Positions 11,297 through 22,769 of a DNA stretch of 64,000 nt are shown piece by piece (the stretch's first letter is position 1; every line of letters starts with the position of its first letter). Source of the stretch: Polytrichum commune (lineage: Eukaryota; Streptophyta; Polytrichopsida; Polytrichales; Polytrichaceae). The notes below the pieces were generated by a model. The model ran no database searches, had not been told where the DNA came from, and saw only the letters and a program-made list of their open reading frames with translations. The DNA lies in the NCBI GenBank assembly GCA_950295325.1, contig OX485804.1, forward strand, positions 65,820,033 to 65,884,032. Reading direction: 5' to 3'. A program made the position numbers and the translations under genes.

Positions 11297-12064
11297 GATC
11301 CCCCGGAGATAGGTCGGAAACCCTCGACCAGTGGACGTCTTACCCGAAACAAACCGTTCGTCGTATTCGACCTGAACGGGGTGTTGTGTCACACCGAACA
11401 CATCCCCCGGGTCCCCACGCGTCCCTTCCGTCACCTTGACGAAAGGGACTACGACGGAGAGCTCAACACTCTCATTAACCGCAAGGCTGTCCGCGCCCGT
11501 CCCGGCCTGCGTGACTTCCTTCGAGAGGTGCTCGATGTAGCTCACGTCATTGTGTGGAGCTCCATGGTCATGGAGAACACCGAGCCAATCGTCGACTTCC
11601 TCTTCCGCGATCTTCCGAGCCCTTGCCTCATCCTCGGCCAAGAGGATTGCGATGAATTGCTCGACGAAAAGGGTCTGCCGGTTCCAAAGTTCGGCGGTCG
11701 TGGCGGAGGACAACAATTCCTCAAGGTCCTGAGGTCAAGACTGTGGCGGGGCATCCCCCGGTTGCAGGGGGTACCCCACGGGTGGTGGCCGACCCCCGAG
11801 AACACCGTCCTCGTCGACGACAGCCCCACCAAAAGCGTCTTGAACCCCCCGGGGAACGTCATCTTCCCCGCCACTTGGACCGGCGATAGGAACGACACGT
11901 TTTTGGTCGATACGCTAGCGCCTTACCTTAGAAGGCTTGTTGTCCACGCCGGTAGCATACCATTTTTTGTTAGGTCCAACCCCATAGGCAATGTGGGTTT
12001 AAGCCCCCGTGATAATGTATTCAAGAGCATCATGAGGCTCGCCAAACTCAATAAATTGATTTGA
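11297..12064 (+). CDS. FCP1/NIF-type HAD phosphatase-like protein (3' exon)
   Basis: The exon starts after TTAATCACAG and runs to TGA, 255 codons; upstream exons are not resolved. It holds the HAD series in order: motif I FVVFDLNGVLCHT (nucleophile Asp in DLNGV), motif II VWSS, a candidate lysine in LPVPKFGG, and motif IV VLVDDSPTKSVLNPPGN. That final block is typical of the plant FCP1/NLI-interacting-factor group that dephosphorylates Ser/Thr sites such as those in the RNA polymerase II tail. The second Asp of the canonical DxDx motif is Asn here, a form I recall from some plant homologues. Substrate is unknown. It could be the downstream part of a larger gene with the 12177-13162 exons, but no good donor proves this. 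Confidence 0.75.
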   Translation, partial: DPPEIGRKPSTSGRLTRNKPFVVFDLNGVLCHTEHIPRVPTRPFRHLDERDYDGELNTLINRKAVRARPGLRDFLREVLDVAHVIVWSSMVMENTEPIVDFLFRDLPSPCLILGQEDCDELLDEKGLPVPKFGGRGGGQQFLKVLRSRLWRGIPRLQGVPHGWWPTPENTVLVDDSPTKSVLNPPGNVIFPATWTGDRNDTFLVDTLAPYLRRLVVHAGSIPFFVRSNPIGNVGLSPRDNVFKSIMRLAKLNKLI

Positions 12065-12176
12065 AATGCCTCCATGTCTTTGCTTTGTATCAAGTGGTTC
12101 ACATTTACTAATGCTTGCTTCGTTTTTGGATGTCTTTTGTTGTTGTGATTGTTGTTGTGATTGTTGTTGACCATAG

Positions 12177-13162
12177 TCTGCCCCCATATGCGACGCCCCT
12201 GTGGTCGACGGCCCTTCCCGTCCCCTCTCGCCACCTGCCTCCCCTTCCCGCGACGTCACGGACTTCCAAATGCCATCCCTCTACCAGTTCTCGGCGGTCG
12301 ACGCGGCCTCGGCCGTGGATTACTCCCGCGACGTCGGCATCGACGACGGCGTCGTCAACAGCCCGCCCCCCGCACTTGTCGCCCGCGCCTACGCCCCGTC
12401 GCCCTCCCCCCTCTCCAAGGAGAAACGGACGCTCGTTCGTTTGGGGCACCTCTCGCCCTCTAAGGACGACGGCGTCGCTCGTCGCGGGCCGAGCCGGCGT
12501 CTCCGCATGGAAGGCCCCCGTTGCCACACCTCCCCCACCGACTCCGTTCCTCCCCCCGCAACGTCCTCCGCCATCGTGGGCCCTCCACGCCTCGACTCCC
12601 CCCCGCCATCCAACAGTGCAATAGTTCCATCGGCTCCGGATGCTCCCGTCGACGCCCCCCTCGTTCCCACCGTTCCCCGCATGGACGTCCCCAAAGCCAA
12701 GGTGCCCTCCTCAACCCTAAACCCCTTTCCCGCTTTTGCTTCCCTTGTCTTCCGTTTGCGTGCCGTTCTCTTTACGAGCGCCCATCCCAAACCGCCCTCA
12801 TTATTTTCCCCACTCCATTCCTATTCTTATCTTCCTATGACGTTGTTTCGCAGGTGGCTACCCGCTCGCTTGGTGCCCGGCCCTCCTCCACGTCCTCCTT
12901 GGATAGGCACGCCCTCAGGGCCGCATCTTCCGAGTCCGATCGTTGTCTGGCCCTCCAGAGAAGCGCAAGACGTTCCCTTTCGCAAACACCCTCGCATTCT
13001 ACTTATAATACCACCTCTTACAATTCGGGAGCGCGTCCTGAAACATGCAAGAACGACACATATTCATGTCCAGGCAACACACAAGGATACAGTCGTGGGC
13101 CTGAGATTTTTAGAGCCATGGAGGCCGCCAAAAAAAAGGACTTAGCCGCAAAAAAAAAATAG
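12177..13162 (+). CDS. Pro/Ser-rich protein with Lys-rich C-terminus, two exons
   Basis: Exon 12177-12701 follows an ACCATAG acceptor. Exon 12854-13162 follows TTTCGCAG and ends in TAG; the frames join in phase 0 across a 152-bp pyrimidine-rich intron. The first part is low-complexity Pro/Ser/Ala with many acidic residues. The second is Ser/Arg-rich and ends AAKKKDLAAKKK. I recognise no domain. A broken family A copy (ACGGACGCTCGTTCGT, 12426-12441) lies in the first exon. It may be the C-terminal tail of the HAD protein just upstream. GC-rich open frames on the opposite strand are shadows. Confidence 0.45.
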
Positions 13163-13784
13163 TGGGTCGGACTAGTGTGACTAGAAGCGTACTAGTGGGA
13201 CGGACTCCCTAAATGGGCTTAGGTGTAGAACATATTTAAGTGCTTACTTTCTATGCTATTCCAAGTTACTCAAGACATTGATGGTATTTCCATTATAATT
13301 GTATTTCAATCCCAATTAATTCATTCAACTTCCATTCATTCTTCGCATCTTCCCTTCCATTCATAACGAGTTGTCTTTCATACGCAACTATTTTCATGTA
13401 TGCCTCACATTTTTGTTCACTTCCATGCCTTTATGTATAATAATAGTAGCATACCATTATACATATGGGATTTTTAGTCGTCATTACCGGTCCAATTTTG
13501 AAATGTGCATCCTTATATAGTCTCATAATCAACAAAAAGTCTCCAAATACCGAATATAGTGTTTAGAGTTAGGGTCTTAAGAATATGAATATATTGAATA
13601 TTGTGTAGTGGTCAAATTATCCAACAGGAGAGCAATTTTTGGTGACCTTCTACAGCCGCGCTGGACATATGTGGACATGCCAACAAATATCAGACGATTT
13701 CAAATTATAGCCATTTGAATATAATTTCTTGTTGATGGTGGGAAGGATGTTTATTTTGGGATATTGGATTTGTAGGTTGCAGAG

Positions 13785-13868
13785 TTTGGGTCGTTCGACC
13801 CAAACCAACTGCAGAGTTTGGGTCGAGCGACCCAAACCAGCTGCAGAGTTTGGGTCGGTCGACCCAAA
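13785..13868. repeat. Three tandem family B palindromes
   Basis: TTTGGGTCG-NN-CGACCCAAA occurs three times at exact 32-bp spacing (starts 13785, 13817, 13849) with perfect arms. The central dinucleotides are TT, AG and GT. The linker is a CTGCAGAG-like sequence. Confidence 0.9.
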
Positions 13869-13972
13869 CTAACTGCCCAGTTAATTCTTTATGGGTTTGG
13901 GGTTTAATATAGAGGTTTCGGGCGTCTACCGAAACCGTAGTGTTTCAATATTCATACATAATGTCTTACGCT

Positions 13973-14002
13973 GCATATACAATGCTTATGCATTGTATAT
14001 GC
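13973..14002. repeat. Perfect 13-bp inverted repeat, 4-nt loop
   Basis: GCATATACAATGC, TTAT, GCATTGTATATGC. The arms match perfectly. It is a single copy in this window and AT-rich, so it may simply be a cruciform-prone site. Confidence 0.85.
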
Positions 14003-14965
14003 ATGAAGACCCTAAAGGATATGAAGCATGTTATGTTGAGTGAAATTAGTTACCTTGATGCAAGCTCTGCCAATCTGATGTTGTTTTGCCAATAGGTTTT
14101 GCCAATCTGATTCTTAGAATCAGATTACACCTGAACACTCAGATATCACTAACACTCACTAAAATTCCTCTCACTGGATTTCACAAACAACTCACACACA
14201 CTCTTAATCTCAGATGCACTCAATAGTTTGTTTTTGCAACAACCTGATCGTTCCAACAAAACCCTAAGCAGTCTGAAATCACTCAAATAACTTAAGAACA
14301 AAAACACACTTCAAAACAACAAAAATACTTTGAAATCACTACAAGCGCGCACTTTAATACAAAAACACACTCCTAACCAACAAACACACTCTGAAATCAC
14401 TCAATGGTCGTATTTTTAAACAAACAACACTCCTAAACAACAAACACACTCAATGCGGATACTTTTACACACAAACACACTCAATCACTCAATGTGGATA
14501 CTTTTACACAAAAACACTACCCTAAACAATAAACACACACTACAATCACTCCTAAACCCTCACAAGAAGAAGAGAAAATGAGAAAATGAAGGTGAGACAA
14601 TGCCAGAAGGAGAATGAAGGTGAGACAATGCAAGAAGGAGAGAATGGAAAAGGAAGGTGAGACGGAGCCGAAAGGTTGGGGCTAGGCGGAGGCGCCGCTT
14701 CATGACAAGGAGTCAGAAACGAGGGAGAGAAAGGAGGGAGTTTGGCGCGGAGGGATATTTATAGAGTTAGAGGGGTTGCCATGGGACCCAATCTGGGCCA
14801 TGGGAGCGCCCCGAGCCCATCTACGGCTCACAAGCCTCGCGGGCAGCCACCCTGCCATGTGTCAACACCTTATTGGTGATGGTGGCTACCCGAGGCTTCT
14901 GGGGTGCACACCTGGCGCCTAGCGGCCACCCGGCCTCCTGCCCGCCGAAGCCCGGCCCCGGCCTT

Positions 14966-14991
14966 CTAAGCCGCTATCTATAGCGGCTTAG
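14966..14991. repeat. Perfect 12-bp-arm palindrome with 2-nt centre
   Basis: CTAAGCCGCTAT, CT, ATAGCGGCTTAG. The arms are perfect and the centre is two bases and asymmetric, the same design as palindrome families A and B. Single copy here. Confidence 0.85.
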
Positions 14992-17898
14992 CCCAAAAAT
15001 CGAAAAGCAACATAGCCTAAGGTATTGCACAAAATTAACACCATCACCAACTCTGATTTTAATGGTGTTCAATTCAATGGTCCCGCGTTGGAATTGCTTA
15101 CATCATAGAATGAATCCATTATTTGTTTTAGTATTTGAATATTGTAGTCATATGGAGTAAGATGAGAGCGATACAAAGTCTAAGAGGAGTATTTCATAAG
15201 TATATTGCAATCCTCAAATGCAATTGCACGGTGCAACAATTAAAATATGGTGACAATTTACATGGTCAAGGGTTTAGTGCTCTCTATTGTAATTTCTATA
15301 ACCCAAGTTCGTAGAAGATAAGGCTCTAGCCTACAATGGATATTACCCACCCAAGTAGCATTAAATTCAACATTTATATCAGTACATAGAAGTTGACATT
15401 TGAAGTACATGGGAGATACACAAAGATTACAAATTTATCTACTGCAACCCCATGGAGTTCAACATCATATGAAGCCATTTAAGCATTAAGCTTGATGTTC
15501 GATGATCCCTCCAACCTAAACCCTAAACCCTAAACCCTAAACACCGCAAGCCTTAAATGAATGGCACATAAGGTTAAATGACAGGGCCTTAGTGCTTGTA
15601 GTTTCCAATACAAATGTATATTGTCTTGACAACATCCTAATCATATGTGCTCACGATCATGTCAACCAATATTAAGTTATAACAATGTCTGTCTAAAAAG
15701 AAGAGTATAATAACTTGATTATAGTATATATGATCTTCATACTAGATTTCAAATGGACTTCATGATAGTTTCAAACATCCTTGAAAAAGTGAACTAAAAA
15801 GTCCTATTCGTGATGGAATTTCCATTAATGCCTTTCACATAGGTTATCCATTGCCACACTTGTATGTTGGACAATGGATCAACGTTGTGTGCACACATTA
15901 TAAACGTCACATGTTCTTTTAAAGCTTTTCTCATTTTATTGTTGCAAATTGAAAGTTGGCCAATTTATTCAAATTTGTCATGAGATCAATTCCTTGTTTT
16001 CAATGTATAAGTCCTCATGTGAAAGTCTTCATAACGACATAAACTGTAATTGTATTTGGTGGCTTCAGCTATATGAAGTTTCATAATGTTGCCACATATA
16101 TTGTCAAGATATTATTTGAAATAAACCATAATATTTGAGTCCAAGTAGAGTAATATCCTGGAAGTACATAATTTAATTTGTATGCAATGCATCAATGTGA
16201 AGTTGTGGAGGATGGGTTCTCAAAATCAGTTATCAAATATCATTTTCTTCCCAATGGTGCATGTCATAGGTACATAAAATGAGACAGTCTACCCCCATCA
16301 ACAATAATTTTAATTTTTTCGACAAATATTGTTATAGGATATTGGAAGATATATTGGAGATCTTTCTTTATCATTTTTTTTTCATATCCTTACTAACACT
16401 ATATTTAAACATGTAACTTCAACATATTACCATAGATAATATTGAGTGTTTGAGTTTACAATGTTTGATGTTACTTACTTTCATAGTGGTATTAGTATTG
16501 AGTAGATGCGTTCGTATTTAGTGTATCAAACTCTAAATATGTTATTTATTGTAGGGACACTACAACACTACATTTTTCGTCAAACATTTTTTAAAACAAA
16601 TAAAGTTAACTACATTTTTTTGACAGGTCAAATCACAAATAACTTAAGTTACAAAACCCAACTACACAAAATATGATATCTAGTGTTTGATACCCTATAT
16701 ACAAGCGCATGCACTAAATATCAATAACCATATGAAAGTCAGTGACATAAAATGTAAACTCTCACAATAAGTATCATCTATGGTAATATGTGGAATTTAC
16801 ATGTTTGCAATTAGTGTTAGGAAGGATGTGAAAAGAAAAAATATACGTGAAAGTAGAAGGTAAGCGACACATTTATGTGTAACAGTAATTGTCAAAGATT
16901 TAAAAATTAATGTTGAGCATAGTAGGGTGGTAACAACACTAAATATAATGAAACACACACCCCATATTTTGTGTAGTTATTTCATCACGGAATTAGCAAT
17001 GTCATTTGATGGTTGGCGCCACGAAGAGCCACGAAGGCCACACATTAGTAAACTTGAAGTGAACTTCAAGATGGATTCAAATATCATTAACAGATTGAAC
17101 TAAAAAGCGACATTGGTAGTTAGTATCCCTTTAACAACGTCCACATACGTTCCTCATTGGCACACTTGCATGCGAGATAATAGAGCAATGTTCTAGGGTT
17201 TAGGGTTTAGGGGAGACAAATAAATAATTTTATTCATCACGACAATGGCCTCAAGCCTTGGAAACCCTTTCATAATTGCAGCCTCCAAATGGCCCAAACC
17301 CCACCTAAATAGGTTTACACTTGAAAGCATTGAATGGAGTTAAAATATTTGTTAAAATATACCGTCATGACACTTGAAAAAATTAATGTGGCCGCCACCC
17401 TTCCTCCCAACGGCGTATGTCATATCCACACAAGACAAAAAAAAAAGATTAAATATCATAGACTAAGTCATATGACGGCTGGGGTATCAGAGGGGCATTG
17501 AAAGATGCGCATTTTCTACTATAAAAAAAAAACGGGGAATTATGTCAGGAGGTTTGAAATAACCTCTGCAGGAAAACAAGGCGGGAAAGGCATCCAATGA
17601 GGAAGTCCGAGAAACGGAGGTGGATAGTATAAAGGGACGCACCCCCCAAAAGTCTGTCATTTTTTGCTCTTCTCCCACTCTTGAATTCGTAGAGAGAACT
17701 CTTAGTCGGAGCTATACTTCAAGGTTCGTGCATGCTGCCGTTCATTAGCACTTATCCACAGCATGCAAGTTCATGAGCACCTACCCACAGCATGGAAGCC
17801 CACCGTGAACTTTGCAATGAGCTCAAAAACAACACATTTCGGATTATCCGCCGCATTATCCGCCGGATTTTGAGGATTTTAGTGTGACTCTTATCAGG

Positions 17899-18958
17899 TT
17901 TGGATCGGTCGACCCAAACCCCTCCGCTACTGTGGGCGGGTTTCAGCCTGACCCTGATCAGGTTTGGGTCGGTCGACCCAAACCCCTCTACTAGTGTGGG
18001 CGGGTTTCAGCCTGATCCAAACCTATCCCCTCGTGAGGCAGGTACTAGAGTGCACAAGGAGCCCATCCTGGCCCTCAAGGTTTGGGTCGGTCGACCCAAA
18101 CCTATCCCCTCGTGAGGCAGGGTCTAGAGTGGACAAGGAGCCCATCCTGGCCCTCAAGGTTTGGGTCGGTCGACCCAAACCTATCCCCTCGTGAGGCAGG
18201 GTCTAGAGTGGACAAGGAGCCCATCCAGGCCCTCAAGGTTTGGGTCGGTCGACCCAAACCTATACTCTCATGAGGCAGGTACTAGGGTGGACACGGAGTC
18301 CATCCTGCCCCTCAAGGTTTGGGTCGGTCGACCCAAACCTATACCCTCATGAGGCAGGTACTAGGGTGGACACGGAGTCCATCTTACCCCTCAAGGTTTG
18401 GGTCGGTCGACCCAAACCTATACCCTCATGAGGCAGGTACTAGGGTGGACACGGAGTCCATCTTACCCCTCAAGGTTTGGGTCGGTCGACCCAAACCCAC
18501 CTTCACATGAGGCAGGTACTAGGGTGCACACGGAGACCATCCTGCCCCTGAAGGTTTGGGTCGGTCGACCCAAACCCACCCCCACATGAGGCAGGTACTA
18601 GGGTGGACTTTGAGCCCTTCCTGCCCTATAAGGTTTGGGTCGGTCGACCCAAACCTTACCCCATAGTGGGCATGTACTAGGTTTGACCCATCCCATTGCC
18701 CTTACATAATTTGGGACGGTCTACCCAATCCATCCCCACTGTGTGGGTGCTCTCTGTTATGAGCCTGAACCCATCTTGCGAAAAGGTTTGGGTCGCTCGA
18801 CCCAATTTATCCCCACTGTTTGGATGGAGTCTGGATGACCATGATCCCATCGTGCCACAAGGTTTGGGTCGCTCGACCCAATTTATCCCCACTGTTTGGA
18901 TGGAGTCTGGATGACCATGATCCCATCGTGCCACAAGGTTTGGGTAGGTCGACCCAAA
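17899..18958. repeat. Family B palindrome array, 79-bp period
   Basis: Copies of TTTGGGTCG-NN-CGACCCAAA start at 17899 and 17963, then at exactly 79-bp steps from 18081 to 18634 (eight copies), then decayed copies near 18711, 18787, 18863 and 18939 at about 76 bp. Nearly all have centre GT; those at 18787 and 18863 have CT. The spacer contains CTC(A/G)TGAGGCAGG and diverges faster than the palindrome. The array ends about 200 bp before the transposase-like pseudogene at 19155. Confidence 0.95.
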
Positions 18959-19154
18959 CCTAGACCCACCGTGTGGATGGGCTCTAAATGATAGTGTGTC
19001 CACTGGCCAACCACCCAAACCTTTACAAAGCCAATGGCATAGCATTCATATGAACATGTATGAACACTGAGTATTTGCAATATTGTTTATATAAGATGGT
19101 TTTTTATTTATTCGATTGGAACCTACAATTTTTGTGGTTTCTTGATAAGGTTCA

Positions 19155-22100
19155 ATGTTCATGTGTGTAGGCAGAATGAATGGGTTTAGTGAAAGAGGGG
19201 ATTGGTCATCTGAAGATATGGCCACTTGGCCATCTGCATCTGAGGATGAGATAGACATTGTCGGGGAGGATACTTTGGCTGACAGTGCAGATGAAGATCA
19301 TTTGGATTTACCTTCGCCTTCCGTACCGCAATGTCCCATTGCTGAATGTACGGGACTCTCAAGGGCTTCATGGGTGAATTTGGAGGTGGTACTTCTTAAT
19401 GACAGTGGAGTTGTTGTGGCGGAGGGGATTTGTCGCAACACCCATCCACAAGATTGCATTGATGAAAACCCGCTTGGCACCGAGGACGTTGGGGTTGTCA
19501 TATTGGAGTCGCTCGTTCATTCCGAGGTGGATCCCACTCATAGGTTCTCCCTCCGGAGGTGGCCATTGAGGAATGTCACGATTGATGGAGTTAGTTTGTG
19601 TGAACATGAGCAACGACACTTGCAAATCCAAAAAGAACAGCAATCAAACATGCGGCCACGCAAGGGTCAAAGAAAGTACGATACATTGGCACGTCCTGCT
19701 CCGTCTGCAACTGATTGTAAACGTCAAAGGTTGCTCGGGGAGGAGTCCATTAGAGAAGTTGCCACAAAGGATTGTTGTGTGCATCGTTGTTGCCAATTGT
19801 TTCCCCGGGATAAATTGTTGGCCATCCGCGAAGAAATGTGGCTTGGTGATTTCCGTCTAAGATCCACCAAAAAAACTTGATGTGCATAGGGCGATACATG
19901 TGAATGGGGCGGGTCGCCAGGTCATCACCATTGAGAGCATAGACGTGTGTTGCAAGGCATGGTACACCATTCATGGTGTGTCGAAAGCGGACTTTTATAA
20001 ACAAGCTGCTTATGCCAAGGAAGGCCGCCGGTCCCGTCACCATGGGAACGTGGGTTTAAAGAAACCTAGGGAAGCAACAAGGCAAGCAACGGCCACTCTA
20101 GCAACCATAATTGTCCCACTTGCCGATGCAATACCGCACAAAACACGCACACTCACAACTGGTGAAAAGGTTGTGGAGAAAGTTCTTCCCACAGGCACAA
20201 AATGGAAAGACATATTGTTGGATGTAAATGCAGTTGGCGAGAAGATTGGGTTGGAGCCAATTTCATCTTCAAAATTAAGTGCAATCAAGAAAGCAAACTT
20301 CAGCGAATACATTACAAAAAGACGAGGGGACAAATTTGCAAGGTGCTCTAATTGCGAGAAGTTGAAGCGCCTTCGGGATGCACACACGATGGGTACCGAA
20401 TCGTTTGCGGTGCATCAATTGAACTATTTCAAGCACGTAAACATGCAAGAGGCACACCGAAATGATTACTACACAAATAGAGCGTTGTCCATCTCCAGGC
20501 CCTTGGAAGTTCTTACGGTCATCCATGACAAAATGGACCATGCCAAGACAGCCTCCCCATGTTTTGCAAAACGAATCAAGGCCACGGATGGGTTTTTTAA
20601 GTTGCCCGTATCGGTTACAGGTGATCTTCGAAACAATGTTATGACATACCCTAAATATTGTTGTATTTTATTATGTGATGTACTTGAGAACATTGATTCA
20701 TTCAAAATGATTTAGACATACATAGATACTAATCACTTTGGGTTGGCATTGTAGGAATGATTGCACATGGACACGGTGATGTCAAGTTTGCCCATTATGC
20801 TCTTGATTTGTATCCAGCAGATTCAAACCACACGATAGGGTCATTTGCAAGGCTTTTGCGTGATTTAGAGAAACCGCCAGCCTATTCTTCAGGATTGTTA
20901 TTTGAAAACACGGGTTCAACACCTTTATATGAAGCAGTGATGGATGGAAAAGATGTATGCTTGCATTCGTTGCCCGAACCACCCAGTGAACCCGTGATAG
21001 CCAAGAAGTTGCCCCCCACTTTGCGTGTCCAATTGGACAATTGTGCCAAGGACAATAAAAATAGATATGTATTTGCATATTGGTCATTGTTGGTTGCGAA
21101 AGGCATTTTCAAGGAGGTTTTTGTGTCCTTCCTATTGGTAGGCCACACGCACGACGATATTGATGCATCTTTTAGACGGTGGAGCATGAAGTTGCGGGAG
21201 GAGGATTTTCCTACAATCCCGTTATTGATGAAGTCGTACATGGATTTGGAGAACGCTCCCGTCATCCCCCATATGATTGAGGAGGTGCCAGACTTCAAGG
21301 CATTTATAGAACCTTATATTCGAAGTGGAGCTCATCGATTGATTGGCCATACGAAGGCACAACAATTCCGGTTCTACATGCGTGACGATGGTGTCCCGGC
21401 CATGCAATACAAGTTGTTGTGCACGACACAAGACTGGAGCCCGCCAGAGGGTCTCCTTGTGTGGTGCGTGGATGCGGATGGGAAGACCATGTTACCGGAT
21501 GGAGAGCCTAGCCTTGCAAGCCAATAGCCATGAAGAATTTGGAGGATATTTTGAAAGGTATATCAGGCTTCATTCAATATTGGGAGAGTTTGAAGATAGC
21601 GGATGTTGGCGGATCATGTTGGCATCGTTATGGGAGTTAGATACATTATTGGACACGTGTTCGTGCGGCCTTGGCCGACCTCCACCAAGATAGCCCTCAT
21701 ACTTTGAGGCACGGATTTTGGCCACAAACTCGTATCGATGTACAAGCTTCGGAGGCTAGTCTTTTGAGTAATGGAGAGGTTCGTGAGGTGTTTGATATGG
21801 ACGACCATTACGTTGGGCCTGCTAGTCAACGTCCCCCACCATCTTTCCGCATTGCAGTGGATTGTCATGAAGGTTATATGCTCATTTTGCGTCCTGGAGA
21901 TGAGACATATGCAAAGCCAGTGTGGGTGGCAAGAGCTTTGTCCAATCCAAATTTTGTATCTTCCAGCCCTCATTTTCGACAAATACAAGTAGAGTACTAC
22001 CGACCGACAGCACGGAATGAAGATGTTGTTCGGCATTATACATGCTGGGATACAAACCAACACTTTCGGTGGAAGGTGGATTCTGAGCACGGTCCATCTT

Positions 22101-22240
22101 GGGTAGATACAGATTCCATATTCATAGCATGGAAACCACGGAAAAATCATAGTGGATCAGTATCCATCCCTCAAAAGTACATAACTTTTGCAAAAGACAA
22201 CCTTGCTCGGATCGCAGAAGAAGCAACCCACGTTGAATGA
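19155..22240 (+). pseudogene. DDE-transposase-like (DUF7869-type) gene, frameshifted
   Basis: Three open segments form one protein of roughly 1,000 residues. It includes a basic region, FLLVGHTHDDIDASFRRW (residues typical of the DUF7869 group, an RNase H-like fold that I believe is transposon-derived), VQLDNCAKDNKN about 40 residues before it, and a C-terminal GPASQRPPPSF...WKPRKNH part. An intron 20621-20754 joins VSVT to GMIAHGHG in phase 1. Damage: an extra A in the A7 run near 19869-19875 shifts the frame (STKK to KLDVHRA). A second shift near 21510-21530 separates LPDGEPSL from PIAMKNLEDIL. A TAG at 21638-21640 interrupts HRYGS and IHYWTRVRAAL. One or more could be assembly errors. Family identification is by motif. 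Confidence 0.65.
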
Positions 22241-22769
22241 GAAGTTGGTAGGATTGTGTTAGCATGATTATAGTGTAAACAGTAATTCGACGAATATATA
22301 TTACTCATATGTGTGCTCCTCAAACTTGGGGCAAAGTTTGGGTAGAACTTGCGAATGCTATATTGTTTGGGGTTGGATGAATATCCATTTACTATATTTC
22401 AATACAATTGTGAAGTTCATTTTTTTATTAAGTTTGGGACTAAATTTTCCATTGAAGAAATATGCATTTATTGCATGCACTTTGTATGTTGCAATGTCTA
22501 TATTTTATTGACCATGCTAATAATAGAAATCATTTTATATGTTTCTTGGGTGAAACTAGTTTGGAGTGCTCTACCCAAAGTGTTTTTGTTGATGAAGTTG
22601 GTGTTGAGTGCTCTACCATATGTGCTTATGTCCACACATAATAGATTTGGGATATTAGAACATATAATATATTTGAGATTGTTCGCAATATAGTTTCGGA
22701 ACACGGAATGTTGTTTGATCCATATATTAATTTGAGACTAGAGAAAGTCTCAATTTAACGAATATAGTG
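22241..22769. other. Intergenic, AT-rich
   Basis: This lies between two convergent transposase-like genes. A GAGTGCTCTACC motif occurs twice (near 22564 and 22607). I see no gene and could not find terminal inverted repeats for either neighbour. Confidence 0.5.

Larger units (their letters stand above)
13163..17898. other. Gene-free repeat DNA
   Basis: I see no coding region. The stretch contains palindromes listed separately, A/C-rich CAAACACACTC repeats (14200-14560), AGAAGGAGAATG-type short repeats (14570-14660), telomere-like CCCTAAA units (15517-15541), and 17215-17340, a shortened copy of the repeat at 3640-3950. A GC-rich patch at 14780-14990 has no open frame of note. Confidence 0.6.

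Noticed and set aside
1524-12441. Family A palindrome as a bacterial parS site
   Set aside because: The sequence is not the known parS consensus (TGTTTCACGTGAAACA); only the length and dyad design are similar, so the link stays a hypothesis.
12108-12790. Minus-strand Gly/Arg-rich frames opposite the Pro-rich exon
   Set aside because: GC-rich shadow frames; the + strand has matching splice sites and better composition.
15517-15541. Chromosome end or new telomere
   Set aside because: Only three to four CCCTAAA units, with unique sequence on both sides.
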